Assembly: GCA_937998355.1 (NCBI GenBank)
Contig: CALLDI010000007.1
Span: 1-64,000 of the forward strand
Source of the DNA: an uncultured Eggerthella sp.
Lineage (GTDB): Bacteria; Actinomycetota; Coriobacteriia; Coriobacteriales; Eggerthellaceae
Direction: 5' to 3'
Length of the DNA stretch: 64,000 bases
Shown piece by piece: positions 12,001 through 24,000 of the stretch. A program made the position numbers and the translations under genes. Every line of letters begins with the position of its first letter. Positions within the stretch are counted from its first letter, which is position 1. The notes under the pieces were generated by a model. It had not been told where the DNA came from. It saw nothing but the letters and a program-made list of their open reading frames with translations, and did no database searches.

Positions 12001-15000
12001 GTCGAGGTAGGACGGGACGTAGATGCCGTTACCGACACCCGAGACACCGTCTGGGTAGAGCTCGATGAGGGCGTTGGAGGAACCGAACCAGCTGGAGGGG
12101 TTCACGCCGTCGCGCCACCAGGAACCGAGCTTGGAGGTGCGCGTGGAGATGCTGGAGAGCGCGGAGCCCGTGATCTTGGAGTAATGACCCAGACGCAGGT
12201 AGCCGCCCTTCTTGATATCGCCCAGCGACGTGTTGTCCTTGAACATGTTGATGACGATGGTGTCGCGCATGTCGTAGCGAGAGAGGTCGACGGTGAGCAG
12301 TGCGGTGTCGCCTTCGAACAGGGACGTGAGGATGCCGCCGGTTACCGTCCAGTTCTGAAGCGGGACCGCACTGGTCAGAGCCGTATCACCAGAGAGCATG
12401 CCCGTCATGTCGAGCGGGGCTGCTGCGGTGGAAGACGTGACCCAGCGAGCGAGACCATCGATGTTCGCAAGCTTGGTCATGTTCGCGAATGCGTACTGCA
12501 TGTTGCGTACCGAAGAAACGTTCCAGCCGTTGGTGCCGACCGGCTCGAGCATGTCGAGGTTCTCCAGCGCCGTACCGTACAGGAAGTAGGACATGTTGGT
12601 GACGGAGCTGGTGTTCCAACGGTATGCGGAGACGATGAAGGTGTTGAGCTTGGCATCGTTGCGGAAGAAGTTCGCGATGCTGGTAGCGGAAGCCACGTCC
12701 ATGCCAGAGCCATCGAAGGATTCCAGGTTCACGTAGTTCATGAACCAGTTAGCAGGGTTCAGCAGGTTGATGCCGCCCTTGGTGGTGACCTTGGTGATGG
12801 CGTTGCGGGTGGTGGGGCTGTAGGGGGTGTTCACGACGCCCTGGCTGTTGGACTCGTTGTGGAGCTTGTAGAGCCACGGGAGGTCGGAAGCGGAAAGATC
12901 CAGCGAATCGTCCTGGAGTTCCGTGATGGAGACGCCGTATGCGGTGGTGTCGGAAGCCATCTTCGCGTACGGAGAAGCGTCGTTGCCGGTGTCAACACCG
13001 ACGATGAGGTGGCCATTCTTGTCGTAGGTCCACCATGCGTACGGGTTGGAATCGAAGCGCTCGCCGATCATGTCGGAGCGCCAGACGTAGGTGAGCACGT
13101 CTGCGGATGCGGAGTCGACAGGGGTATAACGCAGGGACAGGCTACCCGTAGAGCCGAACCATGGTGCGTTACCGTGGGAGGTGCGCGGCAGATCGGTGCC
13201 GTTAGCCTGCACGAGTTCCCACATACCACCTGTGGCGTTGTCTGTCGGGCCATGATTGGCCAGCGAGTTATTGAATGCCGTGCCCTGCAGGATCGTAGCC
13301 TGACCAGCGGTGAGCTGGCCCAGTGCAGCGCAGCCTTGGAACATGTTGTCGATGTTGAGGGTGCCATAGTGCGTGAAGCTACCGATGGTGCGCATGGCCC
13401 AGCGAGAGAGGTTCACCGTGGTGAGCGCGGTGGCGTTCTGGAACATGTTGGCCATGGTGGCGACGCGCGAGACGTTCCAATCCTTGATGGCTTCTTGCGT
13501 GGTGAGCTTCTTGGCATTCTGGAACATGCCTTCCATGTTGGTGACACGAGCGGTGTTCCAGGTGTTGTTCGCCGCATCATAGGCGATGGAGTCGAGCGTG
13601 ACCACGCCGGTGCCCGCGAACATGTAGGCCATGTTGATGCCGGTGGAGTTACCGAGCACCCAGGTCTTCAGCGTGGAGATATCTTCGAGCTTCTCGTCGC
13701 CGTAGAACATATAGGAGAAGTCCGTCACCTGGCTGACCTGCCAGTTGCCCATACCGGTGATGGTGGTGAGCTTCTCGTCGCCTGCCAGCAGATATGCGAG
13801 CGCGGTGGCGAGACTGGTGTTCCAGCCGGAGCCGTCGAAGGATTCCAGGTTGTTGTAGTCGTAGAACCAGCCAGCGGGCGTGGTGGGCGTGAGCTTACCG
13901 AGCAGGCTGTCGAAGGTGAGCGAGCCGTCGGAGTGCATGACCGCACCGGTCTTGATGTGCGTGGTGTTCTGGCAGATGTTGGCGCCTGCGTAGTTGGCCC
14001 ATGGCAGGTTGTTCACGCCAGAGTTGAAGGAGTTGTTCGTCTCGGTAACGCGACCAGTGGTGGTGTCGTTGCCCGCTCCTGCGATGGTGCCCATGGTGAG
14101 CAGACCAGCGTCGTCGCCTTCCTTGTAGAAGCGCCACCAGGAGTTGTAGTTGTAGAGACCCGTGGTGGTGTCGCGCACGACGGAGCTATCGAAGATGCCG
14201 CCGTAGAAGGTGCCGTCCCACTTGTAGGTGGTGACGGTAGCCGGTGCATACTGACCAGCGATAGCGTAGAGCGCGCTGAGGTTCGGGGTCGGGCCGGACC
14301 AGATGTTCACGCCATCGTAGGAATTGGTGGCAGGACGGTTCGCGTCGCTGGCGACCCAAGTACCGCCGTTGTTGCCGTAGTACCATTCGGAGCCATCGTA
14401 GCCGTGCGTGACCTTGTTCTCGTCCACACGAGCGCGCGGATAGTAGGCGCGACGCACGCTGGAGTTGCCATACGGGATGGTCTGATAGTAGTGCATGTTC
14501 ACGTCGAAGGCCGTACCTTCCAGCACGGAGTTCAGGCCGAGCGTGATCTCTTGCATGTCCGCGTTGTTCTGGAACATGTTGGCGATGTTCATGTTGTGCA
14601 TGTTCCAGCTGGAGACGTTGACGCGCTGCAAGCGGATGGCGTTGGCGAACATGTTCTCGACCGTGGTGGCAGAGGACATATCCCAGTAGTTCACCGCCGT
14701 AGCGTCCATGAGCAGGCTGCCCAGGGTGCCGATGGTGGGAACCTTCTTACCGCCGACGGTCTCGAAGACGACGCCCTTATCGTTCTGCGAAGAGGAGAAC
14801 ATGCCCGAGAAATCGGATACGCGCGAGGTATCCCAGTTGCGCAGGCCACCCAGGTTGGTGATGGTGCGCAGGTCCTTGAACATATCCGCCATGGTGATGG
14901 TGGTGCCCGCCGGGATGTTGGTGCCCAGCGTCCAGTTGCCGATCTGCTCGAGGAGCGAATCGTCGAGCTTGCCGGCCGCCTGACCTGCTGCTGCCATGGA

Positions 15001-18000
15001 GAACATGCCGGAGAAGTCGACCACGTGGGTGACATCCCAGCGGTCGATGCCGACGATCTCTTCGAGCGAGGTGCAGCCGGCGAACATATTCTTCATGGTG
15101 GTGCAGTTCGGCAGGTTGTTCCAGCCATTCACGCCCGTGGAGACGCGCTTCAGGGCGGTGGCGTTCTCGAACATGGATTCGAAGGAGACCGCATACGACA
15201 TGTCGGCGAATGCGCCGTCGAATTCAGTGAGGTTGGTGTAGGGCTGATCGGTGGTGTTCGCGAACCAACCGTTGGGGTTGACCGGTGCGATGCCGCCCTG
15301 CATGTAGACGTTCTTGATGTCGGTAGCCTCGAGCACCTTGAGCCACGGGATGTCGAAGTTCGGGCCTGCGGTGTTCGGGTCGATGTCTTCCCAAACGCGG
15401 GTCTCGGTCTGAGCTACGCCGCCCGTAACGACGGTGTCGACGGAGACGACCAGGTTACCGTTCTTGTCGTACTTCCACCACGCATAGGGGTTGGACTCGA
15501 AGCGGCCGCCCACGTAGCCTTCCTTGAAGGTGTAGGTGAGGAATTCCGCGACGTCCCAAACGCTGGAGTATTCAGGGAAGATCCAGGGCTTGGTGCCATA
15601 GGGATAACGATCGACCAACTGGCCAGCGTTGCCCCACCATGCCACGTAGAGCGCGGTGGTGCCCGGCATCGGGAAGCCTTCCTGCTCCCACGTGCCGTCG
15701 GTAGGCTTGTGAGTATCGGAAGTATCGAGGCCCGTGCCCGTGAGCGTGAAGGACATGGGCAGGGTGATGGTCTTCAGCGAATCGAGGTTCGCGAGCATGT
15801 TCTCGGTGTTGAAGGTGCCCGTAGCTGCATCGTAGGCGCCATCGAGGACCCAGTTGGTGTTGGAGAAGTCGATGTCGACCACGCTCTTGCAGCCGTTGAA
15901 CATATCCTTGAAGTTCTTGACGTTGCGCGTGTTCCAGCCGAGCACGCCGTCGACCACCTTCAGGGACGAGACGTTACGGAAGAGCGCTTCCATGTTCTCG
16001 ACGAAGGAAGTGTCCCACGTAGCGAGCTGGGAGACGTCGGTGAGGGATGCGCAACCGTCGAACATGAAGGAGAGATCGTCGACCGTGGTGAGATCCCAAC
16101 CCATCAGGTATTCGAGGGTCTTCAGGCTCTTAGCGCCCTGGAACATGCCCTTCAGCGTGGTGATGTTGCGAATGGGCTTGCCGTTGATGTCGCCCGGGGT
16201 CGCGCCCGCGTTGAATTCGGTGTTCCAGGTCTCGAGACCAGTGACGGTCTTGAGCTTCACATCAGCCTTGCCCGCATCGGCGCACGGCTTCATCTGGCCG
16301 GGGTTGTCGCGATCGGGCTCTTCATCGGGCAGCGTGCCGAAGAGGCCTTCGAGGCTCGCGGCAGTATCGACGTGCATGTGCGCGATATCAGCCGTGATGA
16401 GGTTCTCGAGGCCCGCGAACCAGTATTCGGGGTTCACGACGTGAACGTCGCCGACGAACTCGATGTACTGGATGTCCTTACGCTGGTAGAGCGCGTCGTT
16501 GTTGCCCGTGATGTCCACGAACCACGGCAGCTCGTACCACTTCTCGGTGACCCAGAGGTGGTAGTCGGCATCGTTGTTGATGTTGTCGTTGACGCCGATG
16601 ATGAGCGTGCCGGAGTCGGGCATGAACTTCCACCAAGCGAAACGGTTGGAGGGGAATTCGTTACCACCGGTCTGCTCGACGCGCCAGACGTAGGTATAGA
16701 TGAGATTATCCGGGATCTGGAAGATGGAGTGCGGGGTGTAAGCGGAAACCAGGTCGCCCGTGGTACCGAACCATTCCACGTTGGAGCCGTAGCGGGTCCA
16801 ACCACCGGAGCTCGGCTTCAGGGATTCGAGCGCGGTGCCGCCCACTTCCGTGTAACCAAGGCCGGTGCCTTCCAGCATGCCGCGCAGACCCATGACGATC
16901 TGAGCGAGCGAGCCGTCGTTCGCCAGCATGTTGGTGATGGTGGCGTAGTGGATATCGGTGTCGCGGTCGTAGATGTTCCATTCGGTGAAGTCGACCGAAG
17001 CGAGCTTAGTAGCACCGCGGAACATGTTGGTGAGGTCCACCGGCGCTGCCTGGGTGGCGTAGAAGCCGACCTTCCAGGCGCCGATGGCGTCCGCGCTGGT
17101 CATGCCCGTGCAGCCTGCGAACATGTTGGAGAAGTCGGTGACCTTGGAGACATCCCAACGTGCGAGGTAGTTAGCGTTGGCCACCATGGCCGCGCCCTCG
17201 AACATGTGCGCCATGGTGGTGGCGGAAGAGGTGTTCCAGGCCATGCCGACGGTCATGTCGACGCGGCCGACGTTCTGGAACATGTAGGAGAAGTCGGTGA
17301 CCTTGGAGACATCCCAATTCGCCACCGAGGTGAGCATCTCGAGCGAGCTACAACCCTCGAACATGGACTTCAAGTTGGTGACGCTGCGCGTGTTCCAGCT
17401 GTTCACGCCCGTAACGCGCGTGAGGGAAGCCTGGCCCTTGAACATATCTTCCATGGAGGTGGTGTTCGCGGTCTCGATGTTGGTGCCATCGAAGGTGGAG
17501 AAATGGCTCACGCTGGTGTTGGTGAGCTTGATGTCGCGCACGTCGAAGACGAAGGTGTTGCCATCGGTGAGGCCAGAGCCGTTGAAGCCGAGGTAGTAGG
17601 TACCCGATTCGCTGACGCTGAACTTCACGGTGGGCGACGTCCAGCCCGTGGAGGTGCGCGTGAGATAGATGCGCGTGATCGCCGTGTCGGTGTTATGCGC
17701 ATAGCCCTGGCCGGACACCTCGAAGGCGAACGAACCGCTGGGGGCGGTGGAGGGCCAGGTGTTGGTGCGCCAGGTGATGGCGAGTTCGTAGGTGATGCCC
17801 GTGGAGAGGTAGATGGGCGTGTAGTACTGTTCCGAGTTCGGGCGGGTGTTCACCGTGATGGTGTAGGAGCCGTCCGCGTTCGCCACCGCACCGACGTAGG
17901 GAGAGCCGCTCCATTGCGCGGTGTTGGTGAGGTCGAGCTTGTCGGAAGAGATGTTGTTGACGGTAGCGTAGTTCTGGAACCAGCCTTCCATGGTCTGCGG

Positions 18001-21000
18001 GGCGACCTTGCCCTGGACCGCGTCGGCCTGGAAGGAGGAGACCAGCAGCTGGCGCTGCTGCCACGGGGTATCGGCGCCCTTTTCGGTGGTGCGATGCGCC
18101 CAGCCGGTGCCGTTGCCCGCGTTGTAGGTTTCCGTGGTCCAGTCGTCCGCGTATTCGATGGTGGCGTTGCGGTCGAACACGCCGATGTTGAGCTCGGCCG
18201 TGGCGACATCGTAGGTCCACCAGACGTTACGGTTGGAGTCGAAGTGACCGCCGATCTTGCTGGAATCCCACGTGTAGGTGTGGATGTAGGTGAGCGGGGT
18301 CTTGTTCTGCTGACGGGAGCCCGTGCCGAGGTAGTAGCGCTCGATGAAGCCGTCGTTGTCGTCGAACCAGGAGACGTCGGTGTTAGCGACGGTGGGGTCG
18401 AGGTTCAGCGGATCGCCCATGACCCAGCGACCAGTGGTAGCGCCCTTGAAGGAGGTGCCGTCGGTGCGGGTGCCCAGACCCGTAGCGGTGAGGACCGCCC
18501 AGGGGCCGAGCGTGATGGACTGGAGGTGCGCGGCGTTGACGCTACCCATGCCCGTGAACATGTCGCGCAGGTTGTCGGCGTTGCCGACCTGGGTCATGAC
18601 CCAGCTGCGGATGTCGAGCTGTGCGATCTGCTTGGTGTTGTAGAACGCGCGAGAGAAGTCCGCCACGGTGTGGGTGTCCCACGTGTTGAGGCCCTTCACG
18701 GCCACCAGGTTCTCCGCGCCATCGAAGAGGCCGGAGAGGGAGACGCAGCCATTCGGCAGGCCCGGATCGAAGAGCACGAGGCCGTTGCCGTCGAAGGCGA
18801 CCAGACCGGTGTGGTACTGATCGACGCCGCCGTAGGTGTTATGGCCGAACCAATTCTGCAGGGAGGCCACGGCCACCTTGCCCGAATAGTCCGCACCGGT
18901 GATGACCTCGGTGATGACGTTGATGTTATCGAGCAGCTTGCGCCACGGCAGGGTGTCGCCGCGCTCGGTGACGAAGGACTGGGTGATGTCGGTGGAGTCC
19001 GAACCGATGCGGAGCAGGCCCACGTGCAGGTACGGATCGTCTTCCGGAGCGACGCCGGTGTAGCGCCACCAGACGTTGTTGTTGGATTCGAAGCGACCGC
19101 AGAGGTTGCCCTTGTCCCACACGAAGGTGACGAATTCAACGCCCGTGGCGAATTCCTTCAGACCTTCGGAGGTGGCACCGCCCGGATAGCCCGGCACGAA
19201 AAGGGAGGCGAATTCAGAGCCCGAACCGAACCAAGAATCGTGGATCCAGGAGCCATCCTTCTGAGTGTGGTTGGCCATGTTCAGATCGATGCCCGTGCCT
19301 TCGATGACCGCATTCTTGCCGAGCGTGATGTAGGTGAGCTCGAGGCAGTTGCGGAACATGTCGCGCACTTCGTTGGTGGTGCCGACGTTACCGCCCATGT
19401 TCCAGTTGCGGATGTCGACCGTGGTGAGCTTGATGCAGCCTGCGAACAGACCCTGGTAGGAATCGTCGCCGATGATGGCGGTCATGTCGATGCCCTGGCC
19501 GTTGAAGGTGACCAGCTCGGTCATGTTGGAGAACCATGCCTTCATGTTGGTCGGGCGGATCTGGTGGTCGGGCGTGGTGACGATGTTGAGCACGCGCGAC
19601 AGATCGCCGATGGCCTTCATCCAGGGCATGTCGGTGGAGTCGTAGACGATGGTGGGGTTGCCGTCCGCGTCGACATCCGGCGTCGCGGTGCCGTGGACAT
19701 GGACGACGAGACCGTAGGGACCGTTCACGACCTGGTTGTCGGAACCGAGCGTGAGGGTGCCCGCGGTGATGTTGTTCTTATCGACGAGGTGGAAGGTCCA
19801 CCAGACGTTCGGATTCTCTTCGAAGCGGCCGCCCAGCACTTCATCGTCCCACGTGTAGGTGTGCAGGCCCTTCAGGGTGTCGCGCACGACCCACGCTTGG
19901 CCGGGATCGCGCGAGATGACCACGCCAGCGCCGCCACCTGGGTAGCGCATGACGAGCTTTTCAGAGGAGTCGAACCAGGGGATGTCGGCCGTGCCCGGTC
20001 CGGAGGTGACGTCGTCCATGACCCAGCGGCCATCGCCGTCGCCACGCGTGGTGATGGCGTCGAGACCGGTGGTGTCGAGCGCGGCATCCGCTTCGATGGT
20101 GAGCGACTTCAGGGACTCGAGGCCCGCGAACATGTCGACGTGTGATACGCCCGTGTTACCCCAGTGCCAATTCGTGAGGTTGACGTTCTCGAGCTTCACC
20201 GCGCCGTTGAAGATGTTGTCCATCGATGCGGACGCGGCGGTGAGCACTGCGGTGTCGTAGTTGGTGCCGTCGAAGTCGGTGAGGGCGACGTAGCCCTGCC
20301 ACCAGCCTTCCATGGTGGTGGGACGGAGCTTCCAAGTGGAGTTGGTGAGCTCCGCGTAGATCTTCAGGACTTCATTCTTGATGTTGGGGAATGCGAGCTC
20401 CCACGGCAGCTGACCGGCGATAGCGGTGACCTCGCGGTCGGCGTCGGTGTAGGTCTCGTTGTCTTCAGGAGCGTCGATGCCCATGGTGAGGATCTTGCGG
20501 TTCACGTCGTAGTACCACCAGGCGTTGTCGTTGTCATCGAAACGACCGCGGATCTGGGTGGTCCAGACGTAGATGGCGCCTTCGCCCGCACCCATGCCGT
20601 GGGTGTTGGTGTTAGCGTCGTAGCGCTTCACGAGGTTAGCGGAGGTGCCGTACCACGGGTCGCCCGGGAACGGGGTGGTCTCCGTGCCGTCGGTGATGCG
20701 CATCCAGGAGCCCTGGGAGCCCGTACGATCGGGCGTGCCCGTCGCGTCGTCGAGGCCGGAACCCTTCAGGGAGACCGTGCCATTCAGGATGAGCGAGGTG
20801 AGGCTGTTGGTACCGAGCAGCATGTTGTCGTGTGTGACAGTTGTGTTCGGACCCATGACCCAGTTATGGATGTCGATGGAGTAGAGCGAGCTGCAACCTT
20901 CGAACATGGAGTCGAAGTTGGTGACCTGGTCCACATCCCAGTAGTAGATGTTGCCCACGATGTGGAGGTTCGCGTCGCCCTTGAAGAGACCTTCCAGGCT

Positions 21001-24000
21001 GGTGGTCTGGGAGACGTTCACACCCAGCGCGTCGCCGTCCTTGCGGGCGTCGAAGTCGGTGAGGTTAGCGTAGTTGGCGAACCAGAACGCGAAGTTGAGC
21101 GGCGTGATGCCACGTTCCATGGTGATGAACGTGATGAGATCGTTGCCGTCGCGCGTGCCTGGGGTGGAGAGGACCTTGGTCCACGGGGTGTTCTGCCAGT
21201 CTTCGGAGACGGTGCAGTCGGCCGTGGGGTCGTACACGCCGATGTAGAGGTTGGCGGAAGTGTGCGCGGTGTTGTTCCACGTGATCTGCCAGTAGGCGTT
21301 GTCGTTCTGGAAACGACCACGGATGGAGTCGCCCGCCCAGCTGTAGTAGACCGGGGAGTCGAGCGCTTCGCCTTCGTGGTGGATGGTGTTGGTGCGGCCG
21401 TTGCCGTCCTTCGTGGCCGGGTACAGGATGACCAAGTCGCTGATGTTACCGAACCAATTGCGGTCGTCGCGGTCGAAGGAGCCGTTGGAAGGCTGACGGG
21501 TGGCGATGTCGCCGAAACCGGTGTCGATGAGCACGGTGCGCGTGCCGACACCGAGATGGTAGATGCCCGTGAGGCCTGCCAGCATATGGTCGCGGCTGGT
21601 GGCATCGGTGATGTCCCAACCGGAGATGTCGAGATCGGAAATGCCCGAAGCGTTGTTGAACATGTAGGCGAGGTTGACCGCGCCGCGCACGTTCCAATTC
21701 TTGAACGCGGTGAGGTCGGTGAGCGACGCGCAGCCTTCGAACATGTGCGAGAAGTCGCGCACGTTGGAGACGTTCCACACGCCCGTGGTCGCGTCGGCCG
21801 CGAGGGTGCCGATGCCCTGGAGGCTGGTGTTGCCCGCGAACATGTAGGACATGTCGGTGACGCTGCCGGTCTTCCAGGCGTCGACGCCGGAAACCTGCTG
21901 GAGGGTGGATACACCGTCGAACATGTGCGCGAAGCTGGTGACGTTCGAGACGTCGAAGCCCGTGCCCGTGAAGCGGGTGAGGCCCGTGTAACCGAGGTTC
22001 GCTGCGAAGAGGCCCTGGAGGGAGTTCGCGGAGAGGATGATGTTCTGCGGGATCGCCTTACCAGCTTGTACCACGAAGTGTGTTACATGCGAAAGACCAG
22101 CCGTCGCGTTCGCATCGCCATAGATGCGATAGATGAGGCTGACCCATGGTGCGGTCGCGGGGGTGAGCTCGTAGCGCGTGCCCGTGGGGCTGTCCGAGCC
22201 GATGGTGAGCGTACCGGTGTTGCCGCCGGTCGCGTCGTCCGTGCCACGGACGAACTTCCACCAGAGGTCGTCGTAGGGATCACCCGGCATCTGGATGCGG
22301 CCACCGTAGGTGCCCTGACGCCAGGTGTAGACGATATCGTCGCCGAGCATGAGCGCCGTGGAATAACGACGCGTGAGGTCTTCAGAGGTGCCGAACCAGG
22401 CGTTCTCCGCCAGACCGCTGAGCGTTGCCGTGGGACGGCTGGCCTGCCAGGTGCCCTGCGTGTCACCACGTGGGACAGTGGCGGTGTTGGAGAGACCCAG
22501 GCCCGTGTCCGCCAGGTTCACGCCGTTGCCCAGCGTGAGGGTGTTGAGCTTGTCGAGGCCGAAGAGCATGTTCTCGCGCTGCGCTGCGGTGGAGGCGTTC
22601 GCCATGTTCCAACCGGAGATGTCGAGCGAGGTGAGCTTGGCGCAGTTCTCGAAGATGTGCGAGAAGTTCGTCGCACTGGTGAGCACCCAGCCGTTCACGC
22701 CCTCGAGGTTGATGATGTTGGGGTTGTTCGCGAACAAGTAGGACAGGTCGGTGACGTTGCCCACGTTGTTGTTCCACGTTTCGAAGCCGCTGGCGATGGT
22801 GAACGCAGCGCCGTCGAAGGCGTGGGACATGTTCGTGATGTTCGAGGTGTTCCAGTCGCCCAAGCCGTTGATGGTGGTGAGCTTGGTGCAGCCCTGGAAG
22901 AGCGAGGCGATGGAGTTTGCCTGCGCGATGTTCATATTGGAGATGTAGGCGTCTTCCAGATTGGTGTAGTTCTGGAACCAACGCGCGGGGTTGAGCACGG
23001 TGACGAGGCTGCGGAAGTCGACGCGGCCGATCATGGCGCGCGCGGCATCCTTCTGCGCAGCGCTGTTGCCGCCGCCCAGCACGGAGAGCCACGGGAGATT
23101 GTCGTAGGTTTCCGTGACGGTGTTCGAGATGCCTGCCAGGTTGGTACCGATGAGCAGGATCTGGTCATTCTTGTTGTACTGCCACCACACGTTGCCGTTC
23201 GATGCGAAGGTGTTGCGCAGCAGGCTGGTGTCGAAGAGATAGGTGGCCGCACCAGCGCCGAGCGCTTCACCGAGCGAGCCGGGGCCGCTGTAGCGATCCA
23301 TCAGGTTGACGCTGGAACCCATCCAGGTGTCGGTGGTGGAATTCTGGCGAACCCAGGTGCCGTCGTCGGTGGAGTGGTCGGGCAGCGTGTTCAGGTTCGT
23401 GCCCGTCAGGTTGACCTTCGGGCCGAGCGTGAGGGTCTTGAGCGTGGTGCAACCCGCGAACATGTTGGCGCGGGTGGCGGTGGTGCTGGAGGCCATGTCC
23501 CAGCTGGAGATGTTGATCTCCGTGAGCGCGGTGCAGCCGTTGAAGACGTTCACGAAGCTGGTGCACAGCTGCGTGTCGAGGCCTGCGCCCAAGAAGTTCT
23601 TCAGCGCCGTGTAGCCCGAGAACCAGTTGGCCATGTTCAGCGGTGCTGCATTGCCCGTGGTCTCGATGTCGGTGACCTCGGTCTTGTTCACGATAGCCAC
23701 GCCGCCCACCTGGGTGTTCCACGGCAGGTCGCCGCGGGAGGCGACGGTCCAGTCGATCTGGAAGTTGCCCACTTCACCGGGTTCGAGCGCGTCGGCGCCG
23801 ATGATGAGGGTCTTCTTGTTCGCGCTGGTGACGTACTTCCACCAGGTGTTGTCGTTGCCGAAGCGGCCGCCGCGGTACGACGTGGTGAAGACGTAGGTGG
23901 CGTTGCCGTGATTCGTGAAGGTGCTGGCCGTGCTGTAGCGCGCGCCCAGGTTGTTCGAGGTGCCGAACCACGGATCGACGCTGATGGCGTCGGTGCGTTC

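Noticed and set aside
10141..20145. Plus-strand frame of 3,334 codons
   Set aside because: Same antisense register as above. Its apparent repeats (EHVGEVGD and the like) mirror the MFxGCxxL units on the other strand.
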